DNA of 37,368 bases from Limosilactobacillus antri DSM 16041 (GTDB lineage: Bacteria; Bacillota; Bacilli; Lactobacillales; Lactobacillaceae), in assembly GCF_000160835.1 (NCBI RefSeq), contig NZ_GG700732.1, forward strand, positions 641,029 to 678,396. Reading direction: 5' to 3'. Shown here piece after piece: positions 1 to 6,460 of the stretch. The translations under genes and the position numbers were made by a program. The notes below the pieces were generated by a model that saw only the letters and a list, made by a program, of their open reading frames with translations, ran no database searches and was not told the origin of the DNA. Position 1 is the stretch's first letter, and each line of letters opens with the position of its first letter.

Positions 1-170
1 CTTACAAAGATAACGTGGAAAACCTACAGGCTAACTTCGTGTCGTAACCACAAGGCTAGTGTCTAACGCCGCGCAGCAAGGCTATTTGCCTACGAACGAT
101 AGCCGGCCCGTTCCGTGCCAACTATCGTTCTAGGTTAGCCATACGCCTTGTCGAGGAGGTTATTTCCCAC
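1..170 (+). repeat. Structured dispersed repeat, copy 1
   Basis: This is a diverged copy of the element at 17901-18090, in the opposite orientation. Positions 68-94 are identical over 27 bases to the complement of 17987-18013. Around this core I can pair 50-56 (ACAAGGC) with 145-151 (GCCTTGT), 45-49 (TAACC) with 158-162 (GGTTA), and 94-102 (GAACGATAG) with 122-130 (CTATCGTTC). The first and third helices have different sequences in the other full copy but occupy the same places. The left edge may lie outside the window. It sits just downstream of the ribose symporter gene. No ORF is evident. Function is unknown; a structured RNA or a structured mobile repeat are the main options. Confidence 0.7.
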
Positions 171-189
171 TCCCTTGTTTTATCAAAAC

Positions 190-1551
190 TTAGTGTTCTT
201 CAACTTCGTCCGGGTGCGCTAATTCGTAGCGGTGTTCCGTCCAGAAGTAGAGGGTAATCAGTGCGAAGCAGATTGCTGGCACGATGAATGACAACTGCAT
301 CGAACCGGAAAGGTCGGAAACCCGGCCCTGGATGGTTGGCACGATGGCCCCACCAATCAGGGACATCACGATGAAGGCCCCACCCATGGCAGTGTGCTTC
401 TTTTCGTGAATCTGGTCCAGGGTGTGGGCGTAAATCGTTGGCCATTCCGGGCCAAAGAAGAAACTCGTGGCGATGGCTGCCACAACCGCCGTCATGTTTG
501 GCACGGTAAAGGTAATTACCAGAGAAACCGTCCCGAGCAGTGAGAACCAGGTCAGGACCTTGGTGATCGAGTACCGCTTCAGGAACCAGTTCGCCACCAG
601 CTTCCCGAAGAACCAGGCAACGTAACTGTAAATCATGAAGGTCGAAGCGTCGGCATCGGAAATGTGGCTGTCAATCCGCAGGGCCAGCCGGATGGTGAAG
701 GACCATACCGTCGTTTGCATTCCGGCATAGATGAACTGGCAGAGAACCCCCTTCATATACCGCTTGTTGTGCGACAAGTAGTGGAATGATTCCCGAATGC
801 TTGGCTGGTCTTCCTGTGCCTCCGCACCGGCTTCACCATTAGCGCCAGCCGCCAGAGCCTTGGCCCGCGGCATCTTCGTCAATGCCAGGACAATGAAGAT
901 AATAATCAGGATAATCAGGATGTACTTATACGGCCGCAAAGTTAGCTGGAGCATGTGCTCGTTAAACGCTTCGGCCTCGGCTGCGGTCATCCCCTTGACC
1001 TTATCCGCAATGTTGCCACCTTCACCGAAGATCAGGTACTTACCGAGGATAATCCCCGTAATGTCCCCCAGCGGGATCAGGACGTTGGCGATGTTCAGCC
1101 GCATATTGGCCTGGGCCTTGGGACCGAACATCGTGGCGTAGGTATCACAGGAAGTTTCCAGGAAACTCAACCCGATGGCGATGGCGAAAATCGCCGCCAG
1201 GAACATACTGTACGTCGCCACGTGGGAAGCCGGGAAGAACATTCCACACCCGATGATGTAGAAGAGCAGTCCCACTAAGATTGAAAGTTTGTAGGAGGTC
1301 TTCTTAATCAAGATCGATGCCGGGATGGCCATCAGGAAGTAACCCCCGTAAAAGGCACTCTGCACAAAGGCCGTCGCCGTGTCGTTCAAAGTAAAGACGG
1401 TCTTAAACTGCGTGATTAAAATATCGTTTAGGCTCGCTGCGGCACCCCACAGTGGAAAAATTAAACATAAAATTACAAATTGAAAGATTGGGGTCCGGTT
1501 CAAGTAACCGTCAGGAAGCTGAATCCAGCTCTGTTTTCTTTCCTTATCCAT
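190..1551 (-). CDS. MFS sugar:proton symporter, FucP-like; probable ribose permease
   Basis: A 453-residue membrane protein of the L-fucose:H+ symporter branch of the major facilitator superfamily, with about 12 hydrophobic segments. The first (about residues 24-45) holds the FPLWGAAASLND stretch typical of FucP-like proteins, and a charged central loop (about 230-260) separates the two halves. It is the last gene after rbsK and rbsD, 17 bases downstream of rbsD, so its substrate is most likely D-ribose rather than fucose; no fucose genes are present. The ATG is preceded by AAGGAGAG at good spacing. Family and topology are clear. The substrate is inferred from neighbours. Confidence 0.85.
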   Translation of the reverse strand: MDKERKQSWIQLPDGYLNRTPIFQFVILCLIFPLWGAAASLNDILITQFKTVFTLNDTATAFVQSAFYGGYFLMAIPASILIKKTSYKLSILVGLLFYIIGCGMFFPASHVATYSMFLAAIFAIAIGLSFLETSCDTYATMFGPKAQANMRLNIANVLIPLGDITGIILGKYLIFGEGGNIADKVKGMTAAEAEAFNEHMLQLTLRPYKYILIILIIIFIVLALTKMPRAKALAAGANGEAGAEAQEDQPSIRESFHYLSHNKRYMKGVLCQFIYAGMQTTVWSFTIRLALRIDSHISDADASTFMIYSYVAWFFGKLVANWFLKRYSITKVLTWFSLLGTVSLVITFTVPNMTAVVAAIATSFFFGPEWPTIYAHTLDQIHEKKHTAMGGAFIVMSLIGGAIVPTIQGRVSDLSGSMQLSFIVPAICFALITLYFWTEHRYELAHPDEVEEH

Positions 1552-1568
1552 TTTCTAGCTCTCCTTGT

Positions 1569-1964
1569 TTAGAATGTAACGCCTGATTCGAGGATGATGT
1601 TGGAGTACGGAGTCATTTCCCCGGTCCGGATAAAGGCATGGGTCTTTGAAAGGCTCTTCTTTAACTCACTGTGCGGCATGAAGGCAATTTCCACGTCTGG
1701 CAGCGCCGCCTTGATATTTTCCAGCTGCTGTGGATTCTGGTCCTTGATTTCGTCCGCCAGGTAAATCTTTTGCACCTTGAGCTCTTTGAGAACGTTTTGT
1801 AAAACGTCCATGAAGCTCGGCAGCTCCTTATCGACACAGAGGTCGATCTTCTTGGTGTCGGCTGGGACTGGCATTCCGGCATCCCCGATTGACAACCAGT
1901 CCATGTGGCCCATTCCAGCAACCATTGCGGCAACTTCTGAATTCAAAATTCCAGTTTTCTTCAT
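1569..1964 (-). CDS. rbsD: D-ribose pyranase RbsD
   Basis: A 131-residue protein of the RbsD/FucU family, which interconverts the beta-pyranose and beta-furanose forms of D-ribose so that ribokinase gets its substrate. The N-terminus [11 protein letters not shown] followed by [12 protein letters not shown] carries the family's conserved His (about residue 20) and the GD.G motif. The length is normal for the family. I start at the ATG at 1964 rather than the GTG one codon upstream: AGGAG overlapping the rbsK stop codon lies about 7 bases before the ATG. Its place between rbsK and the permease supports a three-gene ribose operon. Confidence 0.93.
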   Translation of the reverse strand: MKKTGILNSEVAAMVAGMGHMDWLSIGDAGMPVPADTKKIDLCVDKELPSFMDVLQNVLKELKVQKIYLADEIKDQNPQQLENIKAALPDVEIAFMPHSELKKSLSKTHAFIRTGEMTPYSNIILESGVTF

Positions 1965-1974
1965 CACTATTCTC

Positions 1975-2898
1975 CTATTCTTGCTTCAATGCTGCTTTAA
2001 CATCTTCACCGGTTGGGATTGATGGCATCGCACCCATCCGTTGCACGGTCAGGCTAGAAGCCCGTTGTGCGTAACGGAGTGAATCCTCCACGTTTGCCAG
2101 ATCCTTTTCCAGTTGGGAACACAGGGCGCCGATAAAGGTGTCCCCAGCCGCCGTCGTGTCAACTGCCTTGACCTTGAAGGCGGGAACTAAACCGTGACCG
2201 TTAGGAGTGGCGTAAAAGACGCCCCGGTCACCCAAGGTAATCAGCAGGTGCTTAACCCCGCGTTCACGGAAGTAGTCCGCACTCTTGAGCATTGACGCTT
2301 CATCCGTGAGTTCGATCCCCGTCAGCAACGCACATTCAGTTTCATTCGGTGCAATCACGTCCGTGTACTGAAGCAGTTCCGGCATAATTTCGTGAGCTGG
2401 TGCGGGGTTCAAAACCGTGGTGACCCCCTGTTCCTTTGCCTGCTTGAACAGGTCCAGAGCCACTGCCTGCGGTGTTTCAAACTGGGCAATCAGGAAGTCC
2501 GTGTGGGCAAGCAGCTCAGACAGGTCGCCAAATTCACCTGGCTGCATCGCCTGGTTGGCACCACCATAGACCATGATGTCATTTTGACCATTGGCGTCCA
2601 GGGTAATGGCCGCGCTCCCCGTTCCATGATACTTGTCGATGTTGATATGACTAGTATCAATATCATTTTCTTTCAGCGCTTCCAGCATGTACTGGCCTTC
2701 GTTATCGGAACCCACGGCCCCGACGAATACAGTTTGCGCACCGGAACGGGCGGCAGCTACGGCTTGATTAGCCCCCTTGCCACCGGGAGCTGAACTCTTA
2801 CTCTGCGCAGCGATTGTTTCACCGGGCTGCGGGAAACGGTTCACGTGATAGGTAGTATCCACATTGATACTGCCCAGAACCACGACATGGTTAACCAT
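1975..2898 (-). CDS. rbsK: Ribokinase RbsK
   Basis: A 307-residue PfkB-family sugar kinase that phosphorylates D-ribose to ribose 5-phosphate. The N-terminus [15 protein letters not shown] and the [15 protein letters not shown] segment (about residues 39-53) form the ribokinase substrate-binding signature. NPAPAHE (about 167-173) is a typical RbsK stretch. The C-terminal anion-hole motif DTTAAGDTF (about 246-254) contains the catalytic Asp, with the AAGD variant common in ribokinases. It is the first gene of the operon, with GGAGGAC before its ATG, and is transcribed from the promoter at 2970-2998. No ribose repressor gene lies in the window. Confidence 0.95.
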   Translation of the reverse strand: MVNHVVVLGSINVDTTYHVNRFPQPGETIAAQSKSSAPGGKGANQAVAAARSGAQTVFVGAVGSDNEGQYMLEALKENDIDTSHINIDKYHGTGSAAITLDANGQNDIMVYGGANQAMQPGEFGDLSELLAHTDFLIAQFETPQAVALDLFKQAKEQGVTTVLNPAPAHEIMPELLQYTDVIAPNETECALLTGIELTDEASMLKSADYFRERGVKHLLITLGDRGVFYATPNGHGLVPAFKVKAVDTTAAGDTFIGALCSQLEKDLANVEDSLRYAQRASSLTVQRMGAMPSIPTGEDVKAALKQE

Positions 2899-2940
2899 CT
2901 TTTAGTCCTCCATTTCAAACAAAAAATAATCTAACGTTTC

Positions 2941-3055
2941 ATAAAAACGTTTTCAAGATGACCTTTTGTATAATAGCGCTAATTAAAACGTTTTACAAGA
3001 GCACTAACCGGTCAAATATATATTTTCACAAAGTTTTAGGTAAACCGTTTTATTG
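2941..3055. promoter_or_regulatory. Three LacI-family operator-like palindromes before rbsK
   Basis: Two clear palindromes centred on AAACGTTT occur at about 2943-2954 (AAAAACGTTTTC) and 2983-2996 (TTAAAACGTTTTAC), about 40 bases apart. A degenerate third, AAACCGTTTT, lies near 3043-3052. One overlaps the -35 box and one lies just downstream of the expected start site, a classic repression layout. They fit both an RbsR operator and a CcpA cre site, which I cannot separate by eye. Confidence 0.55.
2970..2998 (-). promoter_or_regulatory. Ribose operon sigma-A promoter
   Basis: On the minus strand the -35 box is TTGTAA (2993-2998) and the -10 box TATTAT (2970-2975), with a 17-base spacer. It lies about 70 bases upstream of the rbsK start codon. 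The palindrome at 2983-2996 overlaps the -35 box. Confidence 0.7.
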
Positions 3056-3133
3056 AAAAATCCCGCTAATTCACTGCTTTAAACCGCCAGCAAAATAATT
3101 TGTGAAATTTTAATTTTTCTTGTCGTTTAAATT

Positions 3134-3177
3134 TAAATGGCCCGCAGCATTTCTGATTTGAAATGCTACGGGCCATT
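3134..3177 (-). terminator. Terminator of ezrA
   Basis: A long stem pairs 3136-3152 with 3161-3177 (AATGGCCCG and CGGGCCATT at the base, one mismatch). On the minus strand it is followed by TTTAAATTT. It lies about 20 bases after the ezrA stop codon. Confidence 0.7.
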
Positions 3178-3195
3178 ACTGTTCACAGAGCGATC

Positions 3196-4890
3196 TTAAT
3201 GATGTTCGTTATAGTAACTATCCTCGAGACGCTTAAAGGACCCCGGCTCGACCTCTTCCAGGGCCGTGCCGATCTTTTCCAGGCTCTTTGCGTACTCGTA
3301 CTCGCCAAACAGGCGCCGCGACTCCTGAGCCGCCTTTTCGACCGTCTCGTCATTCGGGAAGCGGTTGGCGTACTGCAACAGGCGTTCCGTTAGCTCAACG
3401 CTGTCCCGGAGGTCATTAGTCTTGGTGTGGAGCGTCTCCAGATCCGCCTCGACCATGATTAACTGTTTCGTGACGTCATCCATATTAACTTTATACTGGC
3501 CGAGCGCCGCAGCTAACTTCTTCACCTCGTCGCTGACCCCCATAAAGTAGTCGCGGTAGTCCGCTGGTAGGCCGGGCAGGTTCAGCCGTTCAACCTGCCG
3601 CTTAACGGTCCGGATGTCGACCGAGTAACGCTGGAGCATTTTCTTTGCCCGCTGTTCATCGGTTTGGAGCTTGGCAACCTCATCGTTAATTTCTCCCTGC
3701 TTCTCTTCGACTGCGGTCAGCTCCTGCTGGTTAGCCTTTTGGGTAGCAAGGATTTGGCTGTACAGCGCCTGCTGATCTTTGATTGCCTGGGCATCCCGCT
3801 GGTAGTCCTTATCAATTGTCTTGATCTGTTCATCAAGCCGGCGAGCGGACTCAATTTCGTTGTGGTTGAAGGTATAACTAAGGTTCAGCCGCTTTAGTTC
3901 CTTCGTCAGTTCATCGTTTTGGCGGCGGGCGTGACTGATAAACTCACCCATTACCTTCATCAGATGCTGGGCCTCCGGTTTGGCGTCCAGTTCCTTTTGC
4001 ATTACGTCGTAGAGGTGGTCAATTTCCGTCGAGAGGTCCTGGTTGGCTTGTTCGACCACGTCAACCTGCAGGTCGTTCAGCAGTTTAACGGTTTGGGTTA
4101 ACTTCGCCTGCAACTGGTCGATCTTTTGCCCCAGGTCCCCTTCCGTAAAGCGGTAGTGCTGCTTGGTCAAAGTCTGGTAGCCGCTTTTTAGTTCCGCCAG
4201 CTGGTCGGGGAATTCGGTTGCTAACGGCTTATATAGCTTGGGAACCTTCTCCAGCAATTCAGCAAAGTCCTGGTTGGCGGTCTGGAGGTCCGTCAAAATT
4301 TCCTGAGCCGCCTCCAGGTCGCCCTTGGACGTCAGATCAGCAAACTTAGTGTAGCGTGCTTCCAATGCCGTCAGCTGATCGTTCAGCTGGTCAACCGTCT
4401 CGCCATATTCAAAGCTCTTGTCGTCAAGTTGTTGGTGGTACTGCTGGTAACGCTGCTTCAACTGGTCAACAGCCTGATGGTGGCTCGCTTCTTGCTGCTG
4501 CAAGGTCTGCAGCTGCTTTTGCAAGCGGTCCGCCTGCTTACTCGTCTTTTCAATTTCTGTGCGGTAGTCGCTGATGGCCGAATTGATTGTCAAAAGCTGG
4601 TTGGTCTTAACGGCCGCCTGGAGGTCAGCGCCCTGCTTGTTCAGCCGCTTAATGGCTGGGGCTAAGCGGTCATATTCCTTTTGCAGCTTTGCAAGCTGGT
4701 CTTGGGCATCCCCGACCAGCTGCATTTGCTGAACCTTTTTTAATTCATCCGCCAGCGGCTGCTTGCCGAGGTGCGTGCTGACCGCTTGTAACTCACCGAT
4801 TTGCCGGACTGCCCGCCGCTGAAACCATACAATTCCCAGCAACAGCAACAGGACAAGAACTAAAATCGCAATTAAAATTTGAAACATCAT
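3196..4890 (-). CDS. ezrA: Septation ring formation regulator EzrA
   Basis: A 564-residue protein with a single N-terminal membrane segment (about residues 3-22) followed by a long cytoplasmic region rich in Leu, Gln, Lys and Glu heptads, which is the EzrA plan of spectrin-like coiled-coil repeats. EzrA spans the membrane, binds FtsZ and limits Z-ring assembly to mid-cell. The length matches the family (about 560-575). The C-terminal part contains the conserved stretch with YANRFPNDE (about 503-511). Two adjacent ATG codons (4890 and 4887) follow AGGTGG; either could be used. It is transcribed divergently from the Met sulfoxide reductase gene. Confidence 0.93.
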   Translation of the reverse strand: MMFQILIAILVLVLLLLLGIVWFQRRAVRQIGELQAVSTHLGKQPLADELKKVQQMQLVGDAQDQLAKLQKEYDRLAPAIKRLNKQGADLQAAVKTNQLLTINSAISDYRTEIEKTSKQADRLQKQLQTLQQQEASHHQAVDQLKQRYQQYHQQLDDKSFEYGETVDQLNDQLTALEARYTKFADLTSKGDLEAAQEILTDLQTANQDFAELLEKVPKLYKPLATEFPDQLAELKSGYQTLTKQHYRFTEGDLGQKIDQLQAKLTQTVKLLNDLQVDVVEQANQDLSTEIDHLYDVMQKELDAKPEAQHLMKVMGEFISHARRQNDELTKELKRLNLSYTFNHNEIESARRLDEQIKTIDKDYQRDAQAIKDQQALYSQILATQKANQQELTAVEEKQGEINDEVAKLQTDEQRAKKMLQRYSVDIRTVKRQVERLNLPGLPADYRDYFMGVSDEVKKLAAALGQYKVNMDDVTKQLIMVEADLETLHTKTNDLRDSVELTERLLQYANRFPNDETVEKAAQESRRLFGEYEYAKSLEKIGTALEEVEPGSFKRLEDSYYNEHH

Positions 4891-4930
4891 TACCCCACCT
4901 AATTATTCAACCAGTTGACAATTGCTGCCA

Positions 4931-4961
4931 ATGGTATAATCTTCTAGTAAAATTATACCAT
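4931..4961. promoter_or_regulatory. Palindromic divergent promoter between ezrA and msrC-like gene
   Basis: A perfect 10-base inverted repeat, ATGGTATAAT at 4931-4940 and ATTATACCAT at 4952-4961, is separated by 11 bases. Each arm, read outward along its own strand, is an extended -10 element (TGG TATAAT), so one palindrome seems to serve both divergent genes. TTGACA at 4915-4920 is only 14 bases from the plus-strand -10, too close for an ordinary -35, so recognition through the extended -10 is likely. Confidence 0.65.
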
Positions 4962-5012
4962 AGTAGCACCGCCTTGCTGGTGCTGATCTTAAGAAAGAAC
5001 GGTGAATTCTCG

Positions 5013-5480
5013 ATGAACAATGACCAACTGATGCTGAGCCAACTGAAGAGCCTGCTCGCGGATGAACACTCCCCCGTCACGATTCTGGCCAACGCAAGTG
5101 CACTGATTAACCAAACCGTCGACCAGCTTAACTGGGTCGGCTTCTACCGATACGACCACGCCAATGACGAGCTCGTCCTCGGCCCATTTCAGGGACGGGT
5201 TGCCTGTATGCACATTAAAATGGGCGCGGGGGTCTGCGGGACGGCCGCCCAGGACCGCAAAGTCCAGGTTGTTGCCGACGTCAGCCAGTACCCCGGCTAC
5301 ATTTCCTGTGACGCCGCGGCCAAATCTGAATTAGTCGTGCCGCTGGTCAGGCAGGACGGCAGCCTGTACGGCGTTTTAGACCTCGACGCCCCAGTGCGAG
5401 ACCGCTTCGATAAGCAGTTGGTCGCCACCATGACCACAAGCGCGGCGATTATCATGAAAGCCATTGACGAAGCGGCGTAG
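5013..5480 (+). CDS. msrC: Free methionine-(R)-sulfoxide reductase (GAF domain)
   Basis: A 155-residue single GAF-domain enzyme that reduces free methionine-(R)-sulfoxide with thiol chemistry. The three cysteines of the family are present: Cys65 in VACMHI, Cys75 in GVCGTA and Cys99 in ISCDAA, followed by KSELVVPL. This is the same pattern as E. coli YebR/MsrC, so it is an active-type enzyme rather than just a GAF sensor. I start at the ATG at 5013 after AAGAAAGAACGG; an in-frame TTG at 4974 would add 13 residues without a better ribosome site. It runs from the divergent palindrome shared with ezrA. Role: repair of oxidised methionine. Confidence 0.88.
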   Translation: MNNDQLMLSQLKSLLADEHSPVTILANASALINQTVDQLNWVGFYRYDHANDELVLGPFQGRVACMHIKMGAGVCGTAAQDRKVQVVADVSQYPGYISCDAAAKSELVVPLVRQDGSLYGVLDLDAPVRDRFDKQLVATMTTSAAIIMKAIDEAA

Positions 5481-5503
5481 GTCATGGTATTCTATATTTT
5501 GTG

Positions 5504-5667
5504 TAAAATAATGCAGCAGTGAGGGGCAAGCTCGTCAACAGACTGGTGCCGAAGGGTGTTTTTAGTAACCCAGCTGCAAGGGTGAACAATTCAAATCAGC
5601 CTGCACGAATGTCAAGCTCACAATCGGATTATTTTACTCCAAGAAAATATATTGGAGGAATTCATTT
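5504..5667 (+). promoter_or_regulatory. rpsD leader, candidate S4 autoregulatory RNA
   Basis: About 150 bases separate a likely -10 (TAAAAT, 5504-5509) from the rpsD start. The leader can fold with GCAGC (5513-5517) pairing to GCTGC (5573-5577), enclosing hairpins closed by GGCA/TGCC and by GGGT/ACCC (within 5523-5572). In Bacillus, rpsD is repressed by S4 binding to a structured leader. This leader has the right length and place, but the pairing is my own reading and I have not compared it with a covariance model. Confidence 0.5.
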
Positions 5668-6273
5668 ATGTCTCGTTATACTGGTCCAAGCTGGCGTGTT
5701 TCACGTCGCCTTGGCGTTTCACTTTCTGGTACTGGTAAGGAATTAGCACGTCGGCCATACGCCCCTGGTGACCACGGTCGTGACCGCCGCGGCAAGCTTT
5801 CTGAATATGGTACGCAACTGCGTGAAAAGCAAAAGCTGCGTTTCATGTACGGTATGACTGAACGGCAATTCGCGAACCTCTTCGTTCGTGCCGGCAAGAT
5901 CAAGGAAGGTACCCACGGTGCTAACTTCATGGCATTGCTGGAACGCCGTCTTGACAACATGGTTTACCGTCTTGGTTTGGCTACTACCCGTCGTCAGGCC
6001 CGTCAGCTGGTTAACCACGGTCACATCACTGTTGATGGCAAGCGTGTTGACATTCCTTCATACGAAGTTGATGTTAACCAGGTCATCGCCGTTCGTGAAA
6101 AGTCCAAGAACCTGGACATCATCAAGAACGCTGTTGATGCCGTTGTTTCCCGTCCTTCATACGTTGACTTTGACGCCGACAAGCTGGAAGGAAAGCTGAA
6201 CCGGATTCCTGCCCGTGAGGACATGGATGCCGACATCGACGAAGCGCTGATCGTTGAATTCTACAACAAGTAA
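5668..6273 (+). CDS. rpsD: 30S ribosomal protein S4
   Basis: A 201-residue primary 16S rRNA-binding protein of the small subunit body. The N-terminus [15 protein letters not shown], the MYGMTERQF region, and the S4 RNA-binding domain (about residues 91-155, with [24 protein letters not shown] and [11 protein letters not shown]) are diagnostic. There is no zinc-binding Cys cluster, so it is the C-minus form. The length is typical of Bacilli. GGAGG lies 9 bases before the ATG. The gene stands alone, with its own leader and terminator, as is usual for rpsD in Firmicutes. Confidence 0.98.
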   Translation: MSRYTGPSWRVSRRLGVSLSGTGKELARRPYAPGDHGRDRRGKLSEYGTQLREKQKLRFMYGMTERQFANLFVRAGKIKEGTHGANFMALLERRLDNMVYRLGLATTRRQARQLVNHGHITVDGKRVDIPSYEVDVNQVIAVREKSKNLDIIKNAVDAVVSRPSYVDFDADKLEGKLNRIPAREDMDADIDEALIVEFYNK

Positions 6274-6293
6274 TCTTAGTTGATTGCTTAACG

Positions 6294-6330
6294 AAAAAGC
6301 GGCTGGGTATTAACTCAGCCGTTTTTTTAT
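6294..6330 (+). terminator. rpsD terminator
   Basis: The stem CGGCTGGGT (6300-6308) pairs with ACTCAGCCG (6313-6321), including a G-U pair, and is followed by a run of seven T. Confidence 0.9.
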
Positions 6331-6361
6331 TTTAAAGCTAGTCTTTAGAGAGTACAAAATA

Positions 6362-6398
6362 GAGGCCTAGAGTTCGGTTTTGCCGAGCTCTAGGCCTC
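6362..6398 (-). terminator. Hairpin A of a shared-apex hairpin family; likely terminator of the LPxTG gene
   Basis: A near-perfect inverted repeat: GAGGCCTAGAG pairs with CTCTAGGCCTC at the base, and TTCGG with CCGAG near the loop. On the minus strand it is followed by TATTTTG, about 60 bases after the stop of the LPxTG gene. The apical part (AGAGTTCGG ... CCGAGCTCT) recurs in the hairpins at 17387-17433 and 32189-32230, while the basal part does not. Confidence 0.65.
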
Positions 6399-6460
6399 AT
6401 TGCGTAGCACGTCATTCGATTCTTAACTTAGCAATCCATTCACTAACCGTGTTTCCGTAC

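Noticed and set aside
4915..4940. TTGACA and TATAAT as an ordinary consensus promoter for the Met sulfoxide reductase gene
   Set aside because: The spacer is only 14 bases; the extended -10 of the palindrome explains the promoter better.
5580..5660. GGGTGAACAATTC in the rpsD leader as a possible T-box or riboswitch
   Set aside because: It lacks the T-box consensus and antiterminator, and the gene is a ribosomal protein, for which an S4-type leader is the simpler reading.
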